The notes beneath the pieces were generated by a model. The model saw only the letters and a list, made by a program, of their open reading frames with translations, did no database searches and had not been told where the DNA came from. From the NCBI RefSeq assembly GCF_020215705.1, contig NZ_JAIWNB010000001.1:372001-436000 (forward strand): a DNA stretch of 64,000 nucleotides, read 5' to 3'. Source of the DNA: Nonomuraea aurantiaca. Its GTDB lineage: Bacteria > Actinomycetota > Actinomycetes > Streptosporangiales > Streptosporangiaceae. Made by a program: the position numbers and the translations under genes. Position 1 is the stretch's first letter. Each line of letters opens with the position of its first letter. Positions 33,378-42,512 of the stretch are shown in pieces.

Positions 33378-34409
33378 TCAGCTCTCGACGACTGTGCCGC
33401 CGACGACTGTGGCCAGGCAGGGCGCCCCGCTCAGCAGGGCGGCGTACGGGTAGCGGCCGCGGGCGTCGAACACCGCGAAGTCGGCCCGGCTGCCCGGCCC
33501 GAGCGCGCCGATCCGGCCCGCCCCGCTCGACATGCCGAGCGCCCGCGCCCCGCCCAGCGTGGCGGCCTCGACCAGCCTGCGGTCGAGTCCCGGGGACCGC
33601 CCCCCGCGCCCCTTGGCGTACTGCCTGATGGACCTGGCCAGAGTGAGCAGATCGGCCACCGGGCCGGCCGAGGCGGGGGCGCGGGTGCCGAAGGCGACGC
33701 GGTTGCCCTCGTCCAGGAGCGCCGGCAGGTCGTCGGGCGGCGACGGGCAGAGGGCGATCACGCTCTTGCGCAGCCGCAGCAGCTTGCGCTCGCCGGGATC
33801 GAGCGGCCGGGCGCAGGCCACGTGGCAGTGCGGCCCCAGGATGCCCGCCTCGTCGAGCGCGGCGGGCGAGTGGCGGTCCAGGTCGGCCAGCAGCCGCAGG
33901 CTGAACGTCCTGGCCAGCACCGCCACGTCCTCGAGGACCTGCGGATCGGGCGTGTACGCGGCGATGCCCACCGTACGCGGCCGATCGACCTCGCGGATCG
34001 CGGTGATGACCGCGTCGCGCCCGGTCTCCTCCCAGACCTGCTCGGACTCGTACGACACCTCGACATAGGAGACGCCGGGCAGCCTGGCCGGCTCGGCCGG
34101 GTCGGCGGCGACGCCGGCCCGCGCGGTCACCCCGGGCGGCGGCGTGGCCGCTGTGGCGCAGGCGTCCACCAGCCCCGCCACGATCATGCCCGGCCAGCGT
34201 TGCTCCCGGGTGACGGGGAAGGAGGCGAGCAGCTCTTCCCGGAGCCCCACCTGGAGGACCCGTTCGCCGCGGACCGCGACCGCGGCGCCGCGCAGCGGGT
34301 CGGCGCCGATCGGCAGCACCAGCGGGGCGGAGTGCAGGACGATGGGCGCGGGCGTGCGCCTGCCGAGCTTCGGCGCTCGGCCGGCTGCGGCACGCTTCGC
34401 GGACGGCAA
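33378..34409 (-). CDS. Amidohydrolase-fold protein lacking the usual metal ligands
   Basis: The TTG at 34409 follows GGGAGG by five bases. The 343-aa protein keeps the amidohydrolase frame: a small beta-sandwich start (GAAVAVRGERVLQVG), PGMIVAGLVDACAT in place of PGxxDxHxH, PHCHVACARPLDPGERKLLR, then LVEAATLGGARALGM and GALGPGSRADFAVFDARG. The first HxH pair is absent (VDACATA), and the later GTD becomes GTRA. Catalysis by the normal metal centre is unlikely. It lies downstream of and convergent with MarR. Confidence 0.75.
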   Translation of the reverse strand: MPSAKRAAAGRAPKLGRRTPAPIVLHSAPLVLPIGADPLRGAAVAVRGERVLQVGLREELLASFPVTREQRWPGMIVAGLVDACATAATPPPGVTARAGVAADPAEPARLPGVSYVEVSYESEQVWEETGRDAVITAIREVDRPRTVGIAAYTPDPQVLEDVAVLARTFSLRLLADLDRHSPAALDEAGILGPHCHVACARPLDPGERKLLRLRKSVIALCPSPPDDLPALLDEGNRVAFGTRAPASAGPVADLLTLARSIRQYAKGRGGRSPGLDRRLVEAATLGGARALGMSSGAGRIGALGPGSRADFAVFDARGRYPYAALLSGAPCLATVVGGTVVES

Positions 34410-34532
34410 GGGGACCTCCCGTCGGATGACCTGCTGGTTTATCGCTGAGTTTAGCCTTCTGGGCTTTACCCGCTGGTCTATACCTGCTGGACTTTCTTTG
34501 GGCATTAAACGTGAGCGGGGCCGGGCACGCAA

Positions 34533-35735
34533 TCACGTGCCGGGCCGCGCCTCTCTGGGCCGGTATCTGCCGGAGAGCCGGGCGAGCTTGAGGCTGAGAT
34601 GCAGGGCCAGCCGCTCGCCGCCGTCCTTCAGGTCGGTGCGGGCCAGCTCCTCCAGCCGCTGCAGCCGGTAGTACAGAGAGGTGCGGTGCAGGCGCAGCGC
34701 CCGCGAGGTGGCCACCGCGCTGCCCGCCAGATCCAGGTACGTCTCCAGCGTCTCCAGCAGCGGCAGATACTGATCGTCGGCGAGCAGCTCCGCCAGCCCC
34801 GGATGCAGCTCGTGGTCCGGAAGATGGGTGAGCATCCGATAGACGCCGAGCCGGGCCCACTCCACCGACCGGCCGAGGTCGGGCACCCGGGCGGCCACCT
34901 CGGCCGCGTGCCGCGCCTCCGTGTACGACCCGGCGGCCTCGGCGAGCGCGGGCCTGGGCCGCCCGATCCCGACCACCACCGGGATCGACATCGCCGCGTG
35001 CAGCTCGTCGGCCGCCATCGCCCCGCCCGCGGTCAGCAGCACGGCGTGGTCGTAGCGGACCAGGTGCAGCGGGTGGTGGCCGCTCAGCCGCCGCCGCAGC
35101 GCGAGCAGGCCCTGCTCCAGCGCGAGCCGCAGCGCCTCGTCCGGCTCGTCCGAGAGCGGCCTGGCCACCAGTACGGTCACCGGCTGGGCCTGCGGGAAGG
35201 CGCCGGCCTCGATCAGCTGCCGGGCCGAGTCCCGCTCGCCGAGCAGCAGGCCGGTGACCGCCTCCAGCTCCCGGTGCGAGGCCAGCCCCGTGGCCAGGCT
35301 CTCGTGGTAGAGTGTCAGGGCCAGGGCGGGCGCCGCCGCGGCGGCCTCGGCGACCTGCGCGCCGGACATGGCCGGGCCGACGTCGATGAACCAGAGGAAA
35401 CCCAGCAGCCCGGCCTCGTGCCGTACCGGAACGCAGACCCGGGGGAGCAGGCCCAGGTGCGGCGCGCCCGGGATGCGTAACGGCCCGGCGGCGTCGTGGA
35501 TCCCGGCGGAGCGCACCCACTGGCGTACCTCGGGGGTGGAGTGCCGGCGCAGGATCGAGTCGCGGCGGACGTCGTCCATCGCGCCGTTCTGCTCGCTGTA
35601 GACGACGACGCGTTGCACGCGGTCCTCCAGCAACAGCGGTCTGTCAAGACGAGCGGCCAGCTCGTCCACGGTCCGCTGGAGATCCGCCACCACGTCACCT
35701 GGATATTTCGTCATTTGTCGGAGGACACGCCACAA
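34533..35735 (-). CDS. PucR/CdaR-type transcriptional regulator
   Basis: A TTG at 35735 with AGGGAAG upstream, or the ATG at 35714, is the start. The ~400-aa protein has a GGDEF-like middle region and the C-terminal PucR HTH: PLLETLETYLDLAGSAVATS, then RALRLHRTSLYYRLQRLEEL. Such proteins activate purine, amino-acid or secondary pathways. It is divergent from the M6 peptidase gene. Confidence 0.87.
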   Translation of the reverse strand: MWRVLRQMTKYPGDVVADLQRTVDELAARLDRPLLLEDRVQRVVVYSEQNGAMDDVRRDSILRRHSTPEVRQWVRSAGIHDAAGPLRIPGAPHLGLLPRVCVPVRHEAGLLGFLWFIDVGPAMSGAQVAEAAAAAPALALTLYHESLATGLASHRELEAVTGLLLGERDSARQLIEAGAFPQAQPVTVLVARPLSDEPDEALRLALEQGLLALRRRLSGHHPLHLVRYDHAVLLTAGGAMAADELHAAMSIPVVVGIGRPRPALAEAAGSYTEARHAAEVAARVPDLGRSVEWARLGVYRMLTHLPDHELHPGLAELLADDQYLPLLETLETYLDLAGSAVATSRALRLHRTSLYYRLQRLEELARTDLKDGGERLALHLSLKLARLSGRYRPREARPGT

Positions 35736-35790
35736 GTCTTCCCTACAACTGATCGGTGATCTCCGTCAACTTCGTCTATAACGTCGATCC

Positions 35791-37899
35791 GTGATTGCCC
35801 CCAAGAAGCTGCTGAAAGGTCTGCTGGCGGCCCTCGTGCTGATTCCGATGAGCCTTGTGGCGACCCCGGCTTCCGCAGCACCCCCCACAGACGATCCCGA
35901 ATACCCCTGGCGGCAGAACCACTGGCCGCAGACCCAGCCCTGGCAACAGGACGCGCCTTCGGACGCCCAGTCGCTGCGCAGCCGCTCGGTGGGCGGCATC
36001 GAGCCGATCGACCCGCAGAACTGGGAGAACCCCGACCACATGACGTGGGCGGACTACAAGAAGGTGCCGGGCACCCGCTGGAACGACCCGGCCGTCAAGG
36101 GCTCCAAGCGCACCTTCAAGGGCGCGCTGGTGCTCCTGGACTACCCGAACCAGCCGTTCGTGGTCACCCAGCCCAAGGGCTCGACGATCTACCGCAACCC
36201 GAGCGCCGAGGCCCACGACATCCCGCGCGACCAGGTGGCGAAGTTCTACCAGGACTTCCTCAACACCCCGAACGACCTCAACAAGGGTCACACCATCCAC
36301 GAGTACTGGATGGAGGACTCGGGTGGGCGTTACGGGGTCGAGCTGACCGGCTTCGGCCCGTACACCATGCCGGGCAAGGACCACGAGTACGCCATGGAGT
36401 TCCAGGGCGGCACCGCCTGCCCGGCGGGCGACTCCTGCGACAAGAGCCTGCGTACCGACGGTCACGCCGCGTTCATCGGCGCGATCGGCGAAGAGGCGGC
36501 CAAGCAGTTCGACTTCATCTTCTACGTGAGCGCCGGCCAGGACGAGTCGTCCACCTGGCAGGAGTTCGGGATGATGAAATTTCCCACCAAGGAGGACGTG
36601 ACCGACGAGTGGGGTCCGCCCGACCCCGCCCTGCCGAACTGGGCCCAGACCCGCTACGTCGACTGGACCTCCTGGCAGGCCGGCTCCAACTTCTGGCCCA
36701 ACGCCAACATCGGCGTCGACTCCGTCCAGGCCGAGAGCTCCGGCATGGCCGTGTACGCCCACGAGTTCAGCCACATCCTGGGCGTACTGGACAACTACAA
36801 CAACCCGTACGGTGTCCCGGCCCGCCGCGCCTACACCGGCATCTGGGAGATGCTCAGCCGGGGCAGCTTCAACGGTCCGGGCGGCCCGCACTCCCGCTGG
36901 CTGATCCCGCCGACCTCCGGCGCGTCCATGGGCGCCCAGCACATGCTGCGCAACAAGATCAAGCTGGCGATGGTCGACGAGCAGAACGTGCTGCGCCTGT
37001 CTCGTGAGGCCCTCGACGAGTCGGGCCTGGTGAAGGCCAGGGTCATCGCCCGCGAGGTGCAGCCGGGCCAGAACGACCTGTCGGGCGTCAACATCTCCTT
37101 CGACACCGGCGACAAGAGCCCGGCCTGCAGCACGCAGACCAACCCGCTCTGCGACGGCGGCGGCTACGAGAACTACACGGTCGAGGTCGTCGACCGGGTC
37201 GGCACCGACTCCTTCACCCCCGACTCCGGCGTGCTCGTGGCCAAGACCAAGAACCAGGACCGCTCGCCGTTCGAGTGGGTGATCGACGCCAACCCGCAGG
37301 ACATCGGGATGACCGACTACGTCATGCCCGACGGGACCAAGGTGCCGATCACGATCGGCGACTACCGCCAGCTGTCCGACGCCCTCTTCCACGCGGGCAC
37401 CGGCTCCGGCAGCCAGTACGAGTACGTCGACCAGGCCAACCGCCTGCACTTCTACGTGACCGACCTGAAGCGCGACCGCAAGGGCACGCTGTCGTACACG
37501 GTCGCGATCCGCTCCCTCGACGGCGCGGGCCCGCAGAAGCGCGGCGTCAAGCTGCTGCCCGCGGCCGGGATCCCGGCCGGCAAGGGCGTGTCGACGTGTA
37601 AGTTCCCGCTGTTCAACACCGGCAAGGCGGCCCCGGCGCAGGGGACGCACCCCGAGGACGTCAGCGCCTACCTCAACTCCGACGTCTACCGGCTCAAGGC
37701 CGAGGTGCAGGGCAAGGGCTGGACCGCCCAACTGCCCAACGCCCTGGCCGCCGTCGACTTCGGCAAGCAGGAGATGGTCGCGGTCAACGCCGTACGCGCC
37801 TCGGGTGGTGACCGGCTCGCCAAGGTCAAGCTCACCGCGACGTCGGAGAGCGACCCGGCCAAGACGGTGACGGCCACCTGTCCGGTGATCGGCCTTTAG
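35791..37899 (+). CDS. Secreted M6-family (immune inhibitor A-like) metallopeptidase
   Basis: From GTG 35791 the 702-aa product carries a signal peptide (LLKGLLAALVLIPMSLVATP). The zinc motif HEFSHILGVLD is at about residue 324, matching the HExxHxxxxxD pattern of M6 enzymes. Upstream are RTFKGALVLLDYPNQPFVVT and HTIHEYWMEDSGGRYGVELT, typical of the family. The C-terminal third is beta-rich with a few Cys. It should degrade extracellular protein. A strong hairpin follows the stop. Confidence 0.9.
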   Translation: MIAPKKLLKGLLAALVLIPMSLVATPASAAPPTDDPEYPWRQNHWPQTQPWQQDAPSDAQSLRSRSVGGIEPIDPQNWENPDHMTWADYKKVPGTRWNDPAVKGSKRTFKGALVLLDYPNQPFVVTQPKGSTIYRNPSAEAHDIPRDQVAKFYQDFLNTPNDLNKGHTIHEYWMEDSGGRYGVELTGFGPYTMPGKDHEYAMEFQGGTACPAGDSCDKSLRTDGHAAFIGAIGEEAAKQFDFIFYVSAGQDESSTWQEFGMMKFPTKEDVTDEWGPPDPALPNWAQTRYVDWTSWQAGSNFWPNANIGVDSVQAESSGMAVYAHEFSHILGVLDNYNNPYGVPARRAYTGIWEMLSRGSFNGPGGPHSRWLIPPTSGASMGAQHMLRNKIKLAMVDEQNVLRLSREALDESGLVKARVIAREVQPGQNDLSGVNISFDTGDKSPACSTQTNPLCDGGGYENYTVEVVDRVGTDSFTPDSGVLVAKTKNQDRSPFEWVIDANPQDIGMTDYVMPDGTKVPITIGDYRQLSDALFHAGTGSGSQYEYVDQANRLHFYVTDLKRDRKGTLSYTVAIRSLDGAGPQKRGVKLLPAAGIPAGKGVSTCKFPLFNTGKAAPAQGTHPEDVSAYLNSDVYRLKAEVQGKGWTAQLPNALAAVDFGKQEMVAVNAVRASGGDRLAKVKLTATSESDPAKTVTATCPVIGL

Positions 37900-37908
37900 C
37901 GTGAGGGC

Positions 37909-37937
37909 GGGGTACGGCCTGGCGCGGGCCGTACCCC
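37909..37937 (+). terminator. Hairpin terminator after the M6 peptidase gene
   Basis: A perfect 11-bp stem (GGGGTACGGCC with its complement) and a 7-nt loop start ten bases after the stop codon. Confidence 0.88.
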
Positions 37938-37949
37938 ATCCGCTTGAAT

Positions 37950-37966
37950 CACCCCCGGAGGGGGTG
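37950..37966 (+). promoter_or_regulatory. Hairpin overlapping the ribosome site of the STAND gene
   Basis: CACCCCC-GGA-GGGGGTG forms a perfect 7-bp stem whose 3' side contains the GGAGGGGG that best serves the TTG at 37971. The ribosome site would be hidden when the stem forms. Confidence 0.45.
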
Positions 37967-37970
37967 TTCG

Positions 37971-40493
37971 TTGACAGGGCAGCTGCCGGAGAAGCGGCGT
38001 TCGGGGCGTAGGAAGATGCCACTGGCCGCGCCGATCTCGGCGGGCCTCGCGGCCGCGGCGGCCAGCATTCTGGCCGCCTCCGTCGAGTGGGACATCCCGC
38101 CCATGGCCAAGGTGGGCGTGACGATGATCGCGGCGCTCCTCGTCGGCCTGACCACCTGGGCCACGACCGAGGCGCGGCCCAAGCGCGAGGTGACGGCCGA
38201 GCCGTCCTCGCGTCCGCCGGACCAGTGGCCGCCCGTGCCCGAGCACTTCACCGGGCGCGTCGAGGCGCTGGCCGAGCTGCGGACGGTCTTCGGCGAGCGG
38301 CGCAAGTCCAGCGGCGTCTCGCCGCCGCTGGTCGTCTCCGTGTACGGCCGGGGCGGCGTCGGCAAGTCGGCGCTGACGGCCAGGTTCGGGCAGGAGGTCG
38401 CCGGCGCGTTCCCCGACGGGCGCCTCTACGCGGACCTGCGGGGCGGCGTCGACGCCCCGGTGCGCCCGGAGGAGGTGCTGATCGGGTTCCTGCGCGCGCT
38501 GGGCGTCCGGCTGACCACCGATCCCGGCGGCCTCGACGAGCTGCGCAAGCTCTGGCTGACCTGGACGAAAGACCGCAGGATCCTCATCGGTCTCGACAAC
38601 GCGCACGGCGCCGACCAGGTCAAGCCGCTGATCCCGGCCGAGCCGGGCTGCGCCGTGCTGGTCACCTCGCGCCAGCCGCTGTTCCTCAACGGCACCTACG
38701 ACACCCAGCTCGGCGTGTTCAGCGAGGCTCACGGCGTGGAGCTGCTGGCCAGGCTGGCCGGCGGCGAACGGGTGGTCGACGACCTCGCCTCGGCCAAGGA
38801 GATCGTCCGGATCTGCGACTACCTGCCGCTGGCGATCAACATCTGCGGCGGCCGGCTGGCCACCCGCGAGCACTGGACGCTGCGGCAGATGGCCGACCGG
38901 CTGGCCGACGAGCGCCGCCGCCTCGACCAGCTCGAACTCGCGCAGACCGTCGACAAGAGCGTGCGCGCCTCCGTCCAGCTCAGCTACGACGACTGCACCG
39001 GCATGCAGCGTCGCCTGCTGCGCCTGCTGTCCACGCTCACCTCCCCCGACGTGCCCGGCTGGGTGGCGGGCGAGCTGCTCGACATCTCCGGGCTCGACGG
39101 CGCCGACCAACTGGAGGCGCTGATCGACGCGCAGCTCGCCGAGAGCTCGGGCGTCGACCAGACCGGCGCCATGCGCTACCGCCTGCACGACCTGGTCCGG
39201 CTGTTCGCCACCGAGCTGTCCGAGGAGGACGACCAGGGGCGGCGCAGGGCCGCGATCGAGCGGGTGCTGTCCGGCTACCGCCGCCGCGCGGAGGAGGCGG
39301 CCCAGGACCGCTGGCCGCAGGACTGGAGCCGCGGCGGGCGCAGCTCCGGCATTGAGGGGCAGACGCACGCGGGCGACTGGCTCAACGCCGAGCGGCTGTC
39401 CCTGCTCGCCATGATCAACCTGGCCAGGAACCTGGAGCTGTGGGAGCTGACCTCGGGGCTGGCCAGGGCGTTCTGCTCACTGTGCCACTCGCTGCGCGCC
39501 TACTGGACCGACTGGCACGCCGTGGCCGAGGCGGGCTGCGAGGCCGCGCGGCGCACCGGCGACCGGCGCGCCCTGGGCATCGCGCTGCTCGACCGCGCGG
39601 CCGTGCAGGGCGGTCTCGGCGGGCACGAGCAGGGCCGGGTGGGCGCCGAGCAGGCGCTGGAGATCTTCACCGACCTCGGCGAGTCATGGTGGGCGGCCAG
39701 GGCGATGCGGACGATCGGCATGGCCCTGTTCAACGACGGCCACCTCGACCGCGCGCAGTCCTACCTGATCGGCGCCATCACCTCGTTCAAGGGCGAAGAG
39801 GACTTCTGGTGGATGGCCCGCACCCAGCGCAACCTCGCCGAGATGCGGCTGGCCGAGCGGCGGCCCGAGGAGGCCAGGGAGCTGCTCGAAGACGCCCTTG
39901 AGGTGTTCAAGCAGGCGGGCAACCGCTACTCCGAGGCCCAGACGCTGCGGGCCTACGGCGAGGTGCTCGCCGCGCAGGCCCGCGGCCGGCACCGCGAAGG
40001 CGAGCACCGGGCCGCCCTGGAGGGCTTCACCAAGGCCGGCTTCAGCCTCGACCGCGCCAGCGAGATGTTCCGGCAGCGGGGCGAGCTGTGGGAGGAGGCC
40101 CGCTGCCTGCGCGCCGCCGGTGAGGTCGGCGACCCGTCCAACGGGCTGCGCGAGCTCGACTTCGTCCGGCGGGCGGAGGAGATCCTGGTGGCGCTCGGCG
40201 ACTCCTGGGGAGTGGCGCGCACCGCGCTGTCGGCCGGGCGGGCGCTGGCCAGGCTGGGCAGGATCGAGGAGTCGGAGCGCGAGCTGCGCCGGGCCGTACA
40301 CGCCTTCGAGGAGCTCGACGACCGGTGGTGGATGGCGCTCAGCCTGCGTTACTTGGGGGAGACGCACCTCGACTCGGGCGGGCCGCGCGCGGCCGTCGAG
40401 CCCCTGACACAGGCCAGGGACATCTACCGCAGCCTCGGCAACGAGGCCGGCATGCGCAGGACGCTGGAGCTGCTCAGGCAAGTGGAGTCCTGA
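37971..40493 (+). CDS. Membrane-anchored STAND (NB-ARC) ATPase with TPR-like repeats
   Basis: The start is TTG 37971 (GGAGGGGG six bases upstream) or ATG 38016 (weak AGGA). The ~840-aa product has two hydrophobic segments near the N-terminus (APISAGLAAAAASILAASVE and KVGVTMIAALLVGLTTWAT). An NB-ARC ATPase follows, with Walker A GRGGVGKSALT and Walker B RRILIGLDNAH, then about 400 residues of helical TPR-like repeats. It resembles AfsR-type regulators but has no DNA-binding domain. It could be a ligand-gated signalling hub at the membrane; partners are unknown. Confidence 0.83.
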   Translation: MTGQLPEKRRSGRRKMPLAAPISAGLAAAAASILAASVEWDIPPMAKVGVTMIAALLVGLTTWATTEARPKREVTAEPSSRPPDQWPPVPEHFTGRVEALAELRTVFGERRKSSGVSPPLVVSVYGRGGVGKSALTARFGQEVAGAFPDGRLYADLRGGVDAPVRPEEVLIGFLRALGVRLTTDPGGLDELRKLWLTWTKDRRILIGLDNAHGADQVKPLIPAEPGCAVLVTSRQPLFLNGTYDTQLGVFSEAHGVELLARLAGGERVVDDLASAKEIVRICDYLPLAINICGGRLATREHWTLRQMADRLADERRRLDQLELAQTVDKSVRASVQLSYDDCTGMQRRLLRLLSTLTSPDVPGWVAGELLDISGLDGADQLEALIDAQLAESSGVDQTGAMRYRLHDLVRLFATELSEEDDQGRRRAAIERVLSGYRRRAEEAAQDRWPQDWSRGGRSSGIEGQTHAGDWLNAERLSLLAMINLARNLELWELTSGLARAFCSLCHSLRAYWTDWHAVAEAGCEAARRTGDRRALGIALLDRAAVQGGLGGHEQGRVGAEQALEIFTDLGESWWAARAMRTIGMALFNDGHLDRAQSYLIGAITSFKGEEDFWWMARTQRNLAEMRLAERRPEEARELLEDALEVFKQAGNRYSEAQTLRAYGEVLAAQARGRHREGEHRAALEGFTKAGFSLDRASEMFRQRGELWEEARCLRAAGEVGDPSNGLRELDFVRRAEEILVALGDSWGVARTALSAGRALARLGRIEESERELRRAVHAFEELDDRWWMALSLRYLGETHLDSGGPRAAVEPLTQARDIYRSLGNEAGMRRTLELLRQVES

Positions 40494-41375
40494 TCAGGGG
40501 AGTGGAGCTCTGATGAGCTCGCCGGCGGCCTGCCGGGCCTGGAAGATGCTCTCCTCGAACAGCTTGCGCACGTGCGCGGCCTGGTCGGCCAGCTCCCTGA
40601 TGTGCGTACGGGCCTGCTCGTCGTGGACGGTCTCGGCGATCAGCTGCTGGTAGTCCGGCGTCCGCGCGGCCAGCGCCTCCAGCCGCCGGTGCGCGTGGAA
40701 GACCTTGTCCGCCTTGACCACCTGCTTGGCGTACTTCTCCAGGTGGCGTACCCGCCGCGACAGCGACGTCCAGGCGGCGTCCAGCGCGGTGGTGTACGGC
40801 TTGAACGCGTCCTCCATGCCGGTGGGCAGGTCACGGGGGATGAGCCGGCCGTGTTCGGCGTGCATGGCCGACAGCTTGGCCAGCCGCTGGGCGATCTGCC
40901 ACACCTCCTCCGGCAACGTCACCCGATTGTCGATGGTGTCGATCAGCCCTGCCCTGTTCACCTGGGAGTTCAGGATCGCGTCCACGGCGTCCTGGGCGCG
41001 GCGCAGCAGCATCTGGCAGGGATAGTCGAGATCTTCGGGTAAGACGTAGTGGGCGGCGTACTCGGAGGCGAGCCGGAGACGCTTTTTTGCCGCCCGGTTC
41101 GTCGAGTCCACCGCCATCCACCGCAGCAGCGCGATCAGGCTCATCCCGAGCGCGGCCACGATCGCGCCGCTCGTGTCGGTCACGGCCCAGATCAGCATCA
41201 GCAGCGCCGGAAGGACGAGAAGCAGGAGGGGATTGACGGAGGAGCCCATCCGCCGGCCGGTTCTGGCCATGCGAAGGATGTGCGGGCTGGATCGCAGCTG
41301 GATGGAGATGTCCGGAGGCAGAGACGGGTCGATCACCAGCCTCGGGGGCAGGGCACGCGGATCCATACCGTTCAT
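40494..41375 (-). CDS. Hypothetical membrane protein with long helical C-terminus
   Basis: The 293-aa protein has two TM helices (about 48-90, NPLLLLVLPALLMLIWAV and GAIVAALGMSLIALL). A cytoplasmic part of helices follows (AKKRLRLASEYAAHYVLPED to QVVKADKVFHAHRRLEALA), predicted coiled coil. Its stop codon abuts that of the convergent STAND gene. I do not recognise a named family. Confidence 0.75.
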   Translation of the reverse strand: MNGMDPRALPPRLVIDPSLPPDISIQLRSSPHILRMARTGRRMGSSVNPLLLLVLPALLMLIWAVTDTSGAIVAALGMSLIALLRWMAVDSTNRAAKKRLRLASEYAAHYVLPEDLDYPCQMLLRRAQDAVDAILNSQVNRAGLIDTIDNRVTLPEEVWQIAQRLAKLSAMHAEHGRLIPRDLPTGMEDAFKPYTTALDAAWTSLSRRVRHLEKYAKQVVKADKVFHAHRRLEALAARTPDYQQLIAETVHDEQARTHIRELADQAAHVRKLFEESIFQARQAAGELIRAPLP

Positions 41376-41431
41376 GCTGCGTTATGAACCTCGAATCCGC
41401 TCATTTTTAAGCGACATATAGGGTCTAATCA

Positions 41432-42223
41432 ATGAACGAGATGACGCGATGGATCGATCTGGAAGGCGCCGTCAACGTGCGCGACCTGGGTGGACTCACC
41501 ACCCATGACGGCGGCGTCACCCGCTACGGACGGATTTTTCGGGCGGACAATCTCCAAGGGCTCACCGACAAGGACGTGTCCCGGCTGGTCGGCGAGCTCA
41601 AACTGCGGCACGTCGTGGACCTCCGCTCCAACGCCGAGGTCGCGCTGGAGGGCCCAGGGCCGCTGACCCGGATGCCCGAGGTGACGCATCACCATCTGAC
41701 GCTGTTCGCCGAGGGTGGCAGGCACACCGACGTCGAGGCCGACACCATCGACGGCGACCGGGTGCTGCCCTGGCAGGAGCGCCAGCTGGACGAGGACCTG
41801 CGGATGACCGGTTTCTACTACGGCTACCTGCGGGACCGGCCCGACGCGGTGGTGGCCGCGCTGCGGGCGATGGCGCTGAACGACGGCGCGGCCGTGGTGC
41901 ACTGCGCGGCCGGCAAGGACCGTACCGGGGTGCTGTCGGCTTTGGCCCTGGAGATTACGGGCGTCACCCGAGAGGGGATCATCGCCGACTACGTGGCCAC
42001 CGGGGAGCGGCTGGAGCAGGTGCTGCGGCGGCTGCGGGGGAGCGCCACCTACCGCGACGACCTCGACTCACGACCCGCCGACGACCACATGCCTCGGGCG
42101 CGGTACATGGAGCAGTTCCTGTCGGTGCTGGACGAGCGGTTCGGCGGGCCGGCGGCGTGGCTGGAGTCTCACGGGTGGACGGAGACCGACACGGAGGCGA
42201 TGCGGTCCCGCCTACGCGAGTAG
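41432..42223 (+). CDS. Tyrosine-protein phosphatase (PtpB-like, DSP/PTP fold)
   Basis: The 263-aa enzyme has the P-loop VVHCAAGKDRTGVLSALALE (CX5R) and the N-terminal signature GAVNVRDLGG of the Y_phosphatase3 family to which mycobacterial PtpB belongs. It may act on phosphotyrosine, phosphoserine or phosphoinositides. No ribosome site precedes the ATG; TATAGG at 41417-41422 is a possible -10 that would give an almost leaderless transcript. Confidence 0.88.
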   Translation: MNEMTRWIDLEGAVNVRDLGGLTTHDGGVTRYGRIFRADNLQGLTDKDVSRLVGELKLRHVVDLRSNAEVALEGPGPLTRMPEVTHHHLTLFAEGGRHTDVEADTIDGDRVLPWQERQLDEDLRMTGFYYGYLRDRPDAVVAALRAMALNDGAAVVHCAAGKDRTGVLSALALEITGVTREGIIADYVATGERLEQVLRRLRGSATYRDDLDSRPADDHMPRARYMEQFLSVLDERFGGPAAWLESHGWTETDTEAMRSRLRE

Positions 42224-42235
42224 GCGCCTCCGGCG

Positions 42236-42512
42236 CCGTCTTCGTCCGTCCCCCGACGGGGGCGTCCTTCCGTGAGACCTCTGCCACGACGGGCCAGCTT
42301 TGTCCGTTCTTCCGGAGGGGGTCGCTCTCCTGGGGACGCCTTCTTCGACGGGCCGGCTTTGTCCGTTCTTCCGGAGGGGGTTACCTTCCGGGGGCCTTTG
42401 CCTCGACGGACCGGCTTCTTCCGCTCTCCCGGAGGGGGTATCCCTCCCGAAGGACCCCAGCCACAGCGGACCGTCACAGGGGATCGAGACGTCGTGTGAC
42501 GGACCCCGGTAT
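42236..42512 (+). repeat. Convergent-intergenic repeat element, copy B
   Basis: Four units of about 59 bp fill the 288-bp gap between the phosphatase and oxidoreductase stop codons. Each unit holds TTCCGGAGGGGGT (variant in the first), a CCTT/CCTC segment and CGACGGRCCGGCTT. The array ends in CCGTCACA and TGTGACGG around GGATCGAGACG. Its unit, order, orientation and end match copy A at 15850-16047. Confidence 0.85.

Noticed and set aside
35776..38022. Long minus-strand frame opposite the M6 peptidase
   Set aside because: Composition is Val/Gly/Arg/Leu-rich without domains; the plus strand encodes a signal peptide and HEFSH motif.
42236..42512. CRISPR array
   Set aside because: Units are directly adjacent imperfect repeats without unique spacers, and no cas genes are present.
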